Of a DNA stretch of 64,000 nt, positions 1 to 8,213 are shown piece after piece (within the stretch, counting starts at the first letter, position 1; each line of letters opens with the position of its first letter). The notes beneath the pieces were generated by a model, which had not been told where the DNA came from, made no database searches, and was given only the letters and a program-made list of their open reading frames with translations. The stretch is from Flavisphingomonas formosensis (lineage in GTDB: Bacteria; Pseudomonadota; Alphaproteobacteria; Sphingomonadales; Sphingomonadaceae). The translations under genes were made by a program, and so were the position numbers. The stretch lies in contig NZ_WRPK01000015.1 of NCBI RefSeq assembly GCF_009755815.1, forward strand, positions 1 through 64,000. Direction: 5' to 3'.

Positions 1-1
1 G

Positions 2-106
2 CGTTCTCGCGACGCCTTATGGGATCGAACCGGACAACTCCTCGACCTCTTCCCCGCCCACGAATGTCAGAATTATATCCGCCATGCCGGATATGATCCC
101 GTATGA
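2..106 (+). pseudogene. IS630-family transposase, C-terminal fragment
   Basis: Only the last 34 codons are in the window, reading to a TGA at 104-106. The tail has the pattern LLDLFPAHECQNYIRHAGY, which is typical of the C-terminus of IS630-family (Tc1/mariner-like) transposases. The gene continues upstream of the window, so it may be intact there. The AT-richer stretch just after the stop (about 107-121) could be the right inverted repeat of the element, but its partner end is not visible. Confidence 0.7.
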
Positions 107-329
107 TCACAAAATGCTCTAAATCAAAGGGCGATTTCGGCAAACGCCGCAGTTATAGCTCAGCGCGAGGGCGCCGTGGAATTTGTCCACGCCGCATAAG
201 GACCGCTGGCCAAGATGGTCTCCGCAGCACAAGCTCCTAACACTGCCGTGGCCTAGAAGGCCATTGCCGGTTACGGATTGTCTTGGGCCTTGGATCGATC
301 GATCACACCACCTGCTCGTTTCTTGCAAG

Positions 330-1497
330 ATCCGGCATCAGGCCAACACGGTTGCGCTTAATATTTGCTCATCGTGTCCGGCTGATTCCTTTCACGCTGC
401 GACGCCTTGAACTGTCCGCATAGTGCTACGTCGATACTGCTCGCCACTCACCATCATCTTCCAGGCGATCCGAGCGATCTTGTTGGCGAGAGCCACGGCT
501 ACAAGCTTCGGCTTTTTCCGCTCAAGCAAGCCCAGGAGCCAAGGAGAGGCGTTCCGGCCCTGCGTCCGACGAACATGGCCAATGACCGCAGTCGCACCGA
601 CGATCAGTGTGCTTCTGAGCAATTCATCGCCGGCCCGCGTGATACCCCCAAGCCTGGTCTTACCGGCAGTCGAATGATCTTTGGGCCTAAGCCCCATCCA
701 GGCCGCAAAATCGCGACCCGACTTAAACAGCCGCGGATCTGGCGTCTTCATCATCAGGAAGGAGGCGCCGATCGGTCCAACGCCCGGGATCTTGGCCAAT
801 CGCTGGCTGCATTCGTCGCTGCGATGCCATGCCATCAGCTTCTCCTCGACCCGCTCGATCTCGCACTTGAGGGCGCCGTACTCCCCCGCATGAAGCGCAA
901 ACAGTTCACGCGCTAAAGCCGGGATTGTTTCATCCGCGGCTATCGTCTCAAGCAGGGGCTCGATCCGGCACATTCCGGTTGCAGTGGTCACGCCAAACTC
1001 GGCAGCGAACCCGCGTATTGCGTTCGCAAGCTGAGTGCGTCGTTTGATCAGACGTGCGCGCATTCCTACCAACATAAGCGCGGCCTGCTGGTCCGCGGTC
1101 TTCGCTGGCACGAAGCGCATCGTGGGGCGACTCATCGCCTCGCACAGCGCCTCGGCGTCGGCTGCGTCGTTCTTGCCGCGCTTCACGTAAGGCTTGGCCA
1201 ACTGCGGCGCGATCAGCTTCACCTCATGACCAAAGGAACCCAACAGCCGCGCCCAAGGATGGGAAGCTCCACAAGCCTCAAGCGCAATGTCCGTAGGCGG
1301 CAGCTTCTCTAGAAACCTGATCATCTCACGGCGGCTCAACTGCTTGCGTAACACCACTTGTTCCGAAGCATCTACGCCATGCAGCTGGAAAACGCTCTTT
1401 GACGTGTCGATGCCGATGCGGGTAATATCTGTCACGGGCGGCTCCTTGATGTGAGTGTTTCAACGACCTCATCTTGGCACATCCGATGCCGTTGGGA
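330..1497. mobile_element. IS110-family insertion sequence (approximate bounds)
   Basis: This stretch contains one full-length IS110-type transposase and flanking non-coding DNA. The right edge is placed where IS91 transposase coding sequence resumes abruptly near 1497. The left edge is a guess within 107-391, a stretch where I see nothing else. IS110 elements lack conspicuous terminal inverted repeats, so the ends cannot be fixed from one copy. The element appears to have inserted in, or next to, the 5' part of the IS91 gene. Confidence 0.5.
392..1435 (-). CDS. IS110-family transposase
   Basis: This 347-residue protein has the usual length of IS110/IS116/IS902 transposases. The N-terminal RuvC-like DEDD domain begins with IGIDTSKSVFQLHG (first Asp near residue 9), and the acidic residues continue around LEACGASHPWARLL and KNDAADAEALCEA. 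The C-terminal transposase_20 domain carries KIPGVGPIGASFL (about residue 220) and FAAWMGLRPKDHSTAGK (about residue 250), including the serine region thought to act in this family. The frame is intact, so the enzyme could be active. It would catalyse site-specific insertion of its own element by a recombinase-like mechanism. Confidence 0.92.
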   Translation of the reverse strand: MTDITRIGIDTSKSVFQLHGVDASEQVVLRKQLSRREMIRFLEKLPPTDIALEACGASHPWARLLGSFGHEVKLIAPQLAKPYVKRGKNDAADAEALCEAMSRPTMRFVPAKTADQQAALMLVGMRARLIKRRTQLANAIRGFAAEFGVTTATGMCRIEPLLETIAADETIPALARELFALHAGEYGALKCEIERVEEKLMAWHRSDECSQRLAKIPGVGPIGASFLMMKTPDPRLFKSGRDFAAWMGLRPKDHSTAGKTRLGGITRAGDELLRSTLIVGATAVIGHVRRTQGRNASPWLLGLLERKKPKLVAVALANKIARIAWKMMVSGEQYRRSTMRTVQGVAA

Positions 1498-2420
1498 GCC
1501 GTCCAACCCAACACTGCCCCAGGTGCCAGGGTGCCGCGGCACGGACCTGGCTCGCCGAGCGCGAGGACGCGATCGGCTACTTCCACGTCGTGTTCAGGCT
1601 GCCGGCCGAGGTGGCGGAGATCGCGTTCCACAACAAGGCGCTGGTCTATGATCTGCTGTTCAAGGCGGCGTCGGACACGATGCCGATCGCCGCCGATCGA
1701 AGCATCTTGGCGCGCGCATCGGCATCACCGCCGTCCTGCATACCTGGGGCTCGGCGATGACCCACCACCCGCACTCCATATGATCGTGCCGGGTGGTGGT
1801 ATGGCGCAAGACGGTAGCCGCTGGATAACATCACGCCCGGCGTTCCTCCTGCCGGTTCGGGTGCTGGGCGCATTGTTCGGCGCCTGTTCCTGACCCGGCT
1901 GCTCGCGCTGCGCGATGCAGGGCGGCTCACGTTCTTCGGCCTTGCCCCCTTGCCTATCGCCGCGCGTTCCTGCGGCACCTCGCTCCGGTCAGAAGGAAGC
2001 GCTGGGTAGTCTATGCCAAGGCGCCGTTGCCGGCCCCGAAGCGGTACTCGCCTATCTGTCGCGTTACACGCATCGGGTCGCGATCTTGAACAGCCGGCTC
2101 ATCGGCTTCAGCGAAAGCGGCGTCACGTTCCGCTACAAGGATTACCGCCGCGCCGGCACGGATCGGCAGCAGGTCATGACGCTCGGCGTTGACGAGTTCA
2201 TCCGCAGGTTTCTGCTGCATATCCTGCCCAAGGGGTTCCATCTATCCGGCATTACGGCCTGCTCGCCGGGGCGATCCGCAAGGTCAGCATCGCGCTGGCC
2301 AGGACGCTGCTCGTGGTCGCACCACCATCTGGTCCCTGACGAGCTCGAAGAACCGCCCGATCCCCGGCCTCCTTGCCCATGTTGTGACGGTCGCATGATC
2401 GTCGTCGAGACCGTGCCGCT
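1497..2420 (+). pseudogene. IS91-family transposase, decayed
   Basis: Pieces of an IS91-type (HUH/Y2-like rolling-circle) transposase follow one another in different frames. They include HCPRCQGAAARTWLAERE (zinc-binding part, from about 1500), GYFHVVFRLPAEVAEIAFHN, MIVPGGGMAQDGSRWITSRP (about 1780), VLAYLSRYTHRVAILNSRL (about 2045) and PRPPCPCCDGRM (about 2370). At least three frameshifts separate them, and the first 60 or so residues are missing where the IS110 element starts. The gene cannot make a working transposase. Reading past about 2420 no longer matches the family. Confidence 0.82.
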
Positions 2421-3614
2421 GGTGGCAGCCGCGCGGATCCAAAGATGCGGCGCGCCATGCTCAAAGTCTTTGCTTGGCCGGGCTTCCTTGACCCCACGGC
2501 TCGGCCGGTTCTTGAGACACTCACTCAGGATCATGAGGAAGAGATGTTCGCCGTTGCAAACGCACTGGCCAGCGAAAACCCGAGCCCCTTTAGCGGGAAT
2601 TTTCTGTTATGGTCCTGCGCGGTCTCGGTACCAGAGGGCAAAGTTTCGCCAAGCTATTCAGTAACAGTGCTATCCGTGAGATCTCACAACCTCAGCCTTA
2701 CGAAGCCGCGCCCCTTTCCGTCAGCCTTTAAGCGTAGCTCGCCTGCAAGCAGCCAATCAGCTGACGGCCCAGCTTAAGTCATTGCGCGCTCGTATTTCGG
2801 AGTCTCGGCCCGCGGGATTTCACCCGGCTCCAGTGATGCTGGGTCCATCATCTGCTCGATGCCATCGGCCCATTCTTGGAGCATGCGCCTGCGGGGCGAG
2901 AGGTAGAGCGCGCATGTTGGTTGCGGGGACAGGAACCACCAACGCGCAACTATCAACACAACACATTGGATTTACGTCAGACTATCCTGAAGCCGCGCCT
3001 GGAATATCCCCCTGGATATCCCCACAATGATCGGATGCGATGAGACGATACACGCCTGCGGCCAATGCCGAAGTGAGAACGCGGCGCTCTCCCCGTAAGC
3101 TGCTGATTGGTTCGCGAGTGACCTGCGCGCGACAGCCGCATCTGCTGCAGCCATCGGCCTCCTTCGGCACCCCAATGATCCGCTCTTCCGTGAACCTTGT
3201 ACGCATCGACGAAGATGCAGGAGGTGCCGTCGCAGTGTCGGGGCTGTCGTAATGATATCATCGAGCGATGCAGGCAGCAGATAGTCCTGCCGACGGTCTT
3301 CCCCGTGAACCAAACGGCCCATGCCAAAGCCCCCGTAACGCCGGAGAACCAATATCAGATTCCGGCGTTTTTACACAACCTCGGACGCTTCCCGCCGGGC
3401 AGCTATCGGTCGCGTCGATGCGGATAGCTGACGTAGGCACACCTTTCCTGCCCGTTGTTTTCCGAACGGGTTGATGAACGTTGGCCTGCGGTAACAGTTG
3501 ACTCTGGGCGACCCGTATACCGGTGTGCGGAAAACGGCCGTTTTCCGCACACTGCTTAAGCTCGCGCATTCGCGCTAGTGGATTGACGCTCGTGTCCGCC
3601 CTCGACCCGACCAG
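2421..3614. other. Gene-free stretch with IS debris
   Basis: No convincing intact gene lies here. On the minus strand near 3144-3206 the short peptide RTRFTEERIIGVPKEADG resembles the start of an IS3-family OrfA and then loses similarity. On the minus strand near 2774-2890 a peptide ending PRRRMLQEWADGIEQM resembles the tail of a phage-type integrase. Both are weak calls. The rest looks like decayed mobile DNA. Confidence 0.4.
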
Positions 3615-3643
3615 CGTAACCGATCGTGTCTCTGGTCCGTATA
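3615..3643 (+). promoter_or_regulatory. ECF-sigma-type promoter of the thioredoxin-ccdA-SDR operon
   Basis: The -35 element is CGTAACC (3615-3621), followed by a 16-nt spacer and the -10 element CGTATA (3638-3643). The same elements and the same 23-nt start-to-start distance occur in front of msrA, msrB and the ECF sigma gene. Transcription would start about 3650, leaving a leader of about 25 nt with the ribosome-binding site GGGAGG before the ATG at 3675. Confidence 0.7.
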
Positions 3644-3674
3644 ACCGGATGCTATCAACGCCAGGGAGGTTCCA

Positions 3675-4082
3675 ATGCGCCACGTATCGTCGCTCGCTGT
3701 TCTTGCGCTTTTTGCCGCCGGTGCCCCAGCCATCGCCGTAACGGCGTCCGCGGCTGCTCCATCCATCCAGCCATTCAATCAAGCGGCGTTTGACGCCGCC
3801 CAGAAAGCGGACAAGCCGATCCTCGTATGGGTCCATGCGCCGTGGTGTCCGGTCTGCCGGGAGCAGGCGAAGACGATTGCCCGAGTGACGGCCGAGCCTG
3901 CCTATCGCGACATGCAGGTGTTCCGCATCGACTATGACACGCAGAAGCCGTTGTGGCAGAAGTTCGGCGCGACGATGCAGTCGACGGTGATCGCGTTCCA
4001 CGGCAAGCGGGAGACTGCCCGGATCGCCCACGAAACAGATGACGGCAAGGTCGCCGCGGTGATCCGCAGCGCGATCGCCTGA
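3675..4082 (+). CDS. Exported thioredoxin-like protein
   Basis: This 135-residue protein has an N-terminal signal peptide (hydrophobic stretch about residues 5-26, cleavage after an Ala-rich segment). A thioredoxin fold follows, with the redox pair C58-P-V-C61 in the context HAPWCPVCREQ. It is expected in the periplasm as a disulfide carrier. The next gene (8 nt away) encodes CcdA, which passes electrons from cytoplasmic thioredoxin across the membrane. The two together look like a minimal DsbD-type relay, and the shared promoter with msrA/msrB suggests that the electrons regenerate exported methionine sulfoxide reductases. GGGAGG lies 8 nt before the ATG. The substrate assignment is inference; the fold and export are well supported. 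Confidence 0.85.
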   Translation: MRHVSSLAVLALFAAGAPAIAVTASAAAPSIQPFNQAAFDAAQKADKPILVWVHAPWCPVCREQAKTIARVTAEPAYRDMQVFRIDYDTQKPLWQKFGATMQSTVIAFHGKRETARIAHETDDGKVAAVIRSAIA

Positions 4083-4090
4083 CGTCAAGG

Positions 4091-4819
4091 ATGGCGTCCT
4101 CTCTCAATCCCGCGCTCGCCTATGCGGCGGGCGCGCTTACCATCCTGTCGCCCTGCGTCCTGCCGCTGGTGCCGATCGTGCTCTCGTCAGCGGCGCAGCG
4201 GCATCGTTTCGCGCCGCTGGCGCTGGCGACGGGGCTGGTGGTCGCGTTCACGGCGACGGGTTTTATCGTCGCGGCCTTCGGCCAGGCGCTGGGGATCGAC
4301 ACACTTGTCGTTCGCGCGGCAGGCGCGATTGTCCTATGCGTGGCCGGCGTGGTCCTGCTCATGCCGAAGCTGCAGGACGTGCTCACCCGTCTCGCGACGC
4401 CGCTTGCAGCCTGGGCGAGCCGTCGACAATCAGCGCTGGATGACAGGGCCGGACTATGGGGACAAGCGCTGGTCGGGGCGCTCCTCGGTATCGTCTGGGC
4501 GCCCTGCGTTGGTCCGACGCTGGGCGCCGCGGTCGCGCTCGCGGCGGAAGGCAAGGACCTGGGCGAAGTCGCCCTCGTCATGGTCGCGTTCGGCCTTGGC
4601 ATCTCGACGGTGCTGCTGGTCATCGCCTTCGCGGCCCGCGGTGCCCTCGCCCGGTGGCGTGGTCGCATGATGGTGGCTGGCGGACGCGGAAAGGCGGTGC
4701 TGGGCATCCTCCTTTTCCTGGGCGGCATCTTCATCCTGACCGGGTTCGACCGGAAGGTCGAAGCATTCGCGCTCGATCATCTCCCGGACTGGATGGTCGA
4801 ATGGTCGACCCAGTTCTGA
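4091..4819 (+). CDS. ccdA: CcdA/DsbD-family transmembrane electron carrier
   Basis: This 242-residue membrane protein has six predicted hydrophobic helices, the size of CcdA and of the central DsbD domain. The two membrane cysteines lie in LSPCVLPLVPIVL (about residue 18) and WAPCVGPTLGAAV (about residue 138). They form the disulfide that carries reducing equivalents from cytoplasmic thioredoxin to the periplasm. The gene starts 8 nt after the thioredoxin-like gene and is presumably co-transcribed from the ECF promoter at 3615. No cytochrome c maturation genes are nearby, so support for exported Msr enzymes is a better guess than haem attachment. Confidence 0.9.
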   Translation: MASSLNPALAYAAGALTILSPCVLPLVPIVLSSAAQRHRFAPLALATGLVVAFTATGFIVAAFGQALGIDTLVVRAAGAIVLCVAGVVLLMPKLQDVLTRLATPLAAWASRRQSALDDRAGLWGQALVGALLGIVWAPCVGPTLGAAVALAAEGKDLGEVALVMVAFGLGISTVLLVIAFAARGALARWRGRMMVAGGRGKAVLGILLFLGGIFILTGFDRKVEAFALDHLPDWMVEWSTQF

Positions 4820-4854
4820 CATGTCCTTTCCCAACAGCCTCAGGGAGATGAAAC

Positions 4855-5625
4855 ATGAACCTTAGCGGAAAGCGTGCCCTGGTGACGGGCGGTTCGAGCG
4901 GCATCGGCCTCGAGATCGCGCGGGAGCTGCTGAAGGCGGGCGCGAGCGTCGGCATCACCGGCCGCCGACAGGAGGCCGTCGACAAGGCTCTCGGTGAATT
5001 GCGGAGCCTGGGCACGGTCAGCGGGGTCTCCGCGGACGTGCCGACGGCCGACGGTCGCGCCCGGTCCCTCGATCTGGTGACGCGGACGCTCGGTGGGCTG
5101 GACATCCTCGTCAACAATGCCGGCGGTGTCCGGGCGGGACGCCTCGAGGCGATCGAGGAAGACGAGATCCGCCAGATGGTCGAGGTGAACCTGACGGGTC
5201 CAATTCTGCTCACGCGGGCGGCGCTGCCGCTGCTGAAGAAGAGCGCGGACGCGCTGGTCGTGAACGTCAGCTCGGGCATCGCGCTCGTCGGCATGGCGTT
5301 CCACACGCCCTATGCGACGGTGAAGGCCGGCATCGCGCATTTCGGCAAGGTACTGCGTCGCGAGCTGGACGGCGAAGGCGTCCGCGTCCTGACGGTCTAT
5401 CCGACCGCCACGGAGACGCCGATGATGGCCACCTCCGGCCTGACTCGGGACGGCGGCCGCGAAACGCCCTCGGACGTGGCCCGAGAGGCGATCGAGGCGA
5501 TGGCGCACGACAGCATCGAGGTCGTGCGCGGCGGTCCCGAGGCGCATCGATACCCCTGCGAGCCCCTCCCGGTTCAGGCGCGATCGGCAGGCGCGAAGCG
5601 CATCGCGACGCCGTTCATGCAGTAG
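4855..5625 (+). CDS. Short-chain dehydrogenase/reductase, altered C-terminus
   Basis: This 256-residue classical SDR has the cofactor motif TGGSSGIG (about residues 11-18), NNAGG (about 88) and the catalytic Ser-Tyr-Lys set in NVSSG...YATVKAG. It would use NAD(P)(H) on an unknown carbonyl or alcohol substrate. It follows ccdA by 35 nt with GGGAG before the ATG, so it is probably the third gene of that operon. After residue 228 ([10 protein letters not shown]) the sequence no longer looks like an SDR tail. The last 50 nt run over the 3' end of msrB on the other strand. The natural C-terminus therefore seems to have been replaced by antisense msrB sequence, perhaps by a deletion between convergent genes. 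Confidence 0.8.
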   Translation: MNLSGKRALVTGGSSGIGLEIARELLKAGASVGITGRRQEAVDKALGELRSLGTVSGVSADVPTADGRARSLDLVTRTLGGLDILVNNAGGVRAGRLEAIEEDEIRQMVEVNLTGPILLTRAALPLLKKSADALVVNVSSGIALVGMAFHTPYATVKAGIAHFGKVLRRELDGEGVRVLTVYPTATETPMMATSGLTRDGGRETPSDVAREAIEAMAHDSIEVVRGGPEAHRYPCEPLPVQARSAGAKRIATPFMQ

Positions 5626-6074
5626 CGCTGGCCCGTAGGCCTGGGCCCGTCGTCGAACACATGGCCGAGATGCCCGTCGCAGCGGGCGCAGCGCACCTCG
5701 GTGCGCTCCATGAAGAAGCTGGTATCGCTCTTCGTGGTGATCGCATCGGGCAAGTGGGTCCAGAAGCTCGGCCAGCCGGTGCCGCTGTCGAACTTGGTAC
5801 GAGCCGCGAACAGCGGCGGCGCGCAGCCGGCGCAGAGAAAGGTGCCGGTGCGGTGTTCCGAGTTGAGCGGGCTGGAGAACGGGCGCTCGGTCGCGGCCTG
5901 CCGGAACACGGCATAGGCTTGCGGCGACAGGCGCCGGCGCCACTCGGCGTCGGTCAGGCACAGGGGGCGCGGCGCTGCCGCGAGCGCGGGCTGGGCAGCG
6001 CCTGCCATGGCGGCGCCGGCGAGCGCGAGAACGCTGGTGGCGAGAAGGGCTCGGCGATCGGATGTCTGGGTCAT
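5574..6074 (-). CDS. msrB: Exported peptide-methionine (R)-S-oxide reductase MsrB
   Basis: The 166-residue protein begins with a Tat-like signal (DRRALL followed by a hydrophobic stretch to about residue 33). The SelR domain has the structural zinc cysteines C81/C84 and C129/C132 and the catalytic Cys152 in [13 protein letters not shown]. It reduces the R epimer of methionine sulfoxide, here in the periplasm. It is divergent from msrA, and both promoters face away from a shared -35 palindrome. Its -10 element ends 6 nt before the ATG, so the mRNA is predicted to be leaderless. The 3' end overlaps the SDR gene on the opposite strand by about 50 nt. Confidence 0.93.
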   Translation of the reverse strand: MTQTSDRRALLATSVLALAGAAMAGAAQPALAAAPRPLCLTDAEWRRRLSPQAYAVFRQAATERPFSSPLNSEHRTGTFLCAGCAPPLFAARTKFDSGTGWPSFWTHLPDAITTKSDTSFFMERTEVRCARCDGHLGHVFDDGPRPTGQRYCMNGVAMRFAPADRA

Positions 6075-6080
6075 GTCCGT

Positions 6081-6109
6081 CTTGCGCTCAATCGTAGGCG
6101 CCGGTTACG
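6081..6109 (-). promoter_or_regulatory. ECF-sigma-type promoter of msrB
   Basis: Read on the minus strand, CGTAACC (6109-6103) is followed by a 16-nt spacer and CGCAAG (6086-6081), then 6 nt to the ATG of msrB at 6074. The -10 has one difference from the CGTAAG in front of the sigma gene. Its -35 directly abuts the -35 of the msrA promoter, so the two sites cannot easily be bound at once. Confidence 0.68.
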
Positions 6110-6138
6110 CGTAACTCTTCGCCCCGGCGCCGCGTATG
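6110..6138 (+). promoter_or_regulatory. ECF-sigma-type promoter of msrA
   Basis: CGTAACT (6110-6116), a 16-nt spacer and CGTATG (6133-6138) match the other three sites in elements and spacing. Transcription would start near 6145, just upstream of the AAGGAG ribosome-binding site (6151) that serves the ATG at 6166. This makes an upstream ATG at 6136 an unlikely start. Confidence 0.68.
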
Positions 6139-6165
6139 TCCGAGCAGCAAAAGGAGTTCCCGGCC

Positions 6166-6837
6166 ATGCGTTCAGTTTCCTATCTCGGCCTCGGTGGCGT
6201 TCTGGCAGTGGCGATGGTGGCGGCCTCCTCGGCCGTCGGCGCGTCCGCCGAGACGTTCGTCCATGCGCCTCAGCCGCGGGTCACGGCGCCGGCCGCAGGC
6301 AAGACCGAGACCGCGATCTTCGCGGGCGGCTGCTTCTGGGGCGTCGAGGGCGCGTTTTACCATGTGAAGGGCGTCATCTCGGCGGCGTCCGCCGATGCCG
6401 GCGGCACAACCGGCTCTCCCAGCTACGAGCAGGTGTCGACCGGCACGACCGGGCATGCGGAGGCGGTTCGGGTCGTGTTCGACCCCGCCAGGGTCAGCTA
6501 TGCCGACCTGCTGCGCATCTATTTCTCGGTGGTGGCCGATCCGACGACGCTGAATGCGCAGGGGCCCGACCATAGCTCCCAGTACCGGACCGCGCTGTTT
6601 CCGCAGTCAGCCGGCCAGGAGCGGGTCGCGCGTGCCTACCTCCAGCAGCTCACGGCGGCGCACATCTTCGCCCGCCCGATCGTCACCCGGATCGAACATA
6701 CCAGCCGCTTCTATCCGGCCGAGGACTATCACCAGAAGTTCATGGCGAAGAATCCGACCTACCCATACATCGTCATCAAGGACGCGCCCAAGGTCGACGC
6801 GCTTCGCCGCATGATGCCGAACGTCTATCGGTCGTGA
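6166..6837 (+). CDS. msrA: Exported peptide-methionine (S)-S-oxide reductase MsrA
   Basis: The 223-residue protein has a signal peptide (hydrophobic residues 5-26) and the MsrA motif GGCFWG with catalytic Cys56. The typical YxxVSTGTTGHAEAV and DPTTLNAQGPDHSSQYR segments follow. It reduces the S epimer of methionine sulfoxide in exported proteins and complements the divergent MsrB. The start at 6166 is chosen because AAGGAG lies 10 nt upstream and the signal peptide begins there. The longer in-frame start at 6136 would lie inside the promoter -10. Confidence 0.94.
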   Translation: MRSVSYLGLGGVLAVAMVAASSAVGASAETFVHAPQPRVTAPAAGKTETAIFAGGCFWGVEGAFYHVKGVISAASADAGGTTGSPSYEQVSTGTTGHAEAVRVVFDPARVSYADLLRIYFSVVADPTTLNAQGPDHSSQYRTALFPQSAGQERVARAYLQQLTAAHIFARPIVTRIEHTSRFYPAEDYHQKFMAKNPTYPYIVIKDAPKVDALRRMMPNVYRS

Positions 6838-6911
6838 CGACCCGGTCGACTGCGCTCGCAAGCCCGTCTTCGCGAAGGACGTGCTGCCCGATAAGGTGAA
6901 ATCGGAAATGT

Positions 6912-6940
6912 TGTAACCGCCCGCGGGTCGGCGGCGTAAG
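6912..6940 (+). promoter_or_regulatory. Autoregulatory ECF-sigma-type promoter
   Basis: TGTAACC (6912-6918), a 16-nt spacer and CGTAAG (6935-6940) precede the ATG of the sigma gene by 6 nt. ECF sigma genes are usually autoregulated, and this arrangement supports that. The form GTAACC-N16-CG is close to what I recall for Caulobacter SigF promoters, which also sit in front of Msr-type genes. Confidence 0.7.
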
Positions 6941-6946
6941 ACCGGA

Positions 6947-7486
6947 ATGAGGATGGGCACCAGCGAAGCCGAGCTCAAAGCGCTGATGATCGGCAGCCTG
7001 GGGGGCGATGCGCTCGCGCATAGCCTGTTGTTGCGCGCGCTCGTGCCCCTTCTCCAGACATTCTATCGTCGCCGCGTGGCCGATGCCGACGTCGACGATC
7101 TCGTACAGGACACCTTGATCGCCGTGCATACCCGCCGCGAGACCTTCGACAGGGACCGCCCCTTTACGGCGTGGCTCTATGCGATCGCGCGCTATCGGGC
7201 GATCGACCACTACCGGCGCCGTCGACAGACGGTGGCGATTGAGGATGTAGAGACCATTCTGGTGGCGGAAGGCTTCGAGGACGCCGCCAATGCTCGCATG
7301 GACGTCGACACTCTCCTGCTGACGCTTTCCCCCAAACAGGCCCGCGCGATCCGCGACACCCATGTTGATGGCAAGAGCGTCGCGGAAGCCGCTGCCGGCG
7401 CCGGAATCGGAGAGTCGGACGTGAAGGTTTCGGTGCACCGCGGCCTGAGGGCGCTCAGCGCCCGGATCAAAGGCTCATCACGATGA
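6947..7486 (+). CDS. ECF-family RNA polymerase sigma factor
   Basis: The 179-residue protein has sigma region 2 (DVDDLVQDTLIAVH, then FTAWLYAIARYRAIDHYRRRR) and region 4 (TLSPKQARAIRDTHVDGKSVAEAA with a helix-turn-helix). It has no regions 1 or 3, as expected of an ECF sigma factor. The next gene, overlapping by 4 nt (ATGA), is a DUF1109/NrsF membrane protein, the partner of SigF-like ECF factors. The predicted transcription start coincides with the ATG, so translation may be leaderless; a second ATG lies at 6953. The likely role is to switch on the local methionine sulfoxide repair genes under oxidative or metal stress. That role is inferred from promoter matches here. Confidence 0.92.
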   Translation: MRMGTSEAELKALMIGSLGGDALAHSLLLRALVPLLQTFYRRRVADADVDDLVQDTLIAVHTRRETFDRDRPFTAWLYAIARYRAIDHYRRRRQTVAIEDVETILVAEGFEDAANARMDVDTLLLTLSPKQARAIRDTHVDGKSVAEAAAGAGIGESDVKVSVHRGLRALSARIKGSSR

Positions 7487-8124
7487 ACACCGAACAGCTC
7501 ATCCAGTCGCTCAGCCGGGACGTTCGGTCCGTGCCACGCCACGCCGTCGCGAAGCGGATCGGCCTGGGCATCGCTGCCGGTTGCGTTGTTGCGATGCTCC
7601 TGGTCACGGTGACGCTCGGCGTCCGCCCCGACCTCCGTGTCGCCATGCACGGCTTCTCCTTTTGGATGAAGTGGACCTACACGATCTCCCTCGGGCTCGG
7701 CGCGGTGTACGGGATCTCGCGCCTGGCGCGGCCCGCGCCGGGGTCGCTCGGCGGGCTATGGCTTCTTGCGGCGCCGGTGCTGGTCCTGGCCGGGATCGGG
7801 GTGGGCGAGCTCGCCCGAACACCATCGTCGGACTGGTTGGCGATGTGGCTCGGCCGTAGCTGGATGGTCTGCCCGTGGCTGGTGCTGGCGTTGGCGGCAC
7901 CGATCTTCGCCGGGCTGCTCTGGTCATTCCGCAAGCTCGCGCCGACTCACCTGCGGGCGGCCGGGGCGGTTTCCGGCCTCGGCGCGGGAGCCTGGGCCGC
8001 AACGATCTACTGCGTCCATTGCCCTGAGGTGTCAGCGATCTTCGTGCTCACCTGGTACAGCTTGGGCATTCTGCTTGCGGCTGGGACCGGCGCGCTGCTC
8101 GGGCCGCGGCTGCTCCGCTGGTAG
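7483..8124 (+). CDS. DUF1109/NrsF-family membrane anti-sigma factor
   Basis: This 213-residue protein has about six transmembrane helices starting near residue 28 and a short cytoplasmic N-terminus. This is the build of NrsF, which holds its ECF sigma factor at the inner membrane. It retains cysteines in a periplasm-facing loop (YCVHCPE, about residue 175), a place where such proteins are thought to sense the signal. Translational coupling to the sigma gene (ATGA overlap) fits a sigma/anti-sigma pair. Confidence 0.9.
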   Translation: MNTEQLIQSLSRDVRSVPRHAVAKRIGLGIAAGCVVAMLLVTVTLGVRPDLRVAMHGFSFWMKWTYTISLGLGAVYGISRLARPAPGSLGGLWLLAAPVLVLAGIGVGELARTPSSDWLAMWLGRSWMVCPWLVLALAAPIFAGLLWSFRKLAPTHLRAAGAVSGLGAGAWAATIYCVHCPEVSAIFVLTWYSLGILLAAGTGALLGPRLLRW

Positions 8125-8213
8125 CAGAGCCGGGCCGTGGGAGCTGCTATCCCCGACGTCAGGTGCGAAAAGCCGACGGACAACAAACTACGGGCCGACA
8201 CTTCGTCGGGTGA

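Noticed and set aside
2774-2959. A second integrase gene at the left border.
   Set aside because: Only a short C-terminal-like peptide is seen without the catalytic residues; it could be chance similarity.
3144-3206. A separate IS3 element call.
   Set aside because: Only about 18 residues resemble OrfA; it is mentioned under the gene-free stretch but not listed as an element.
6136-6165. Longer start for msrA at 6136.
   Set aside because: It would lie in the promoter -10 element and would put ten charged residues before the signal peptide; AAGGAG fits the ATG at 6166.
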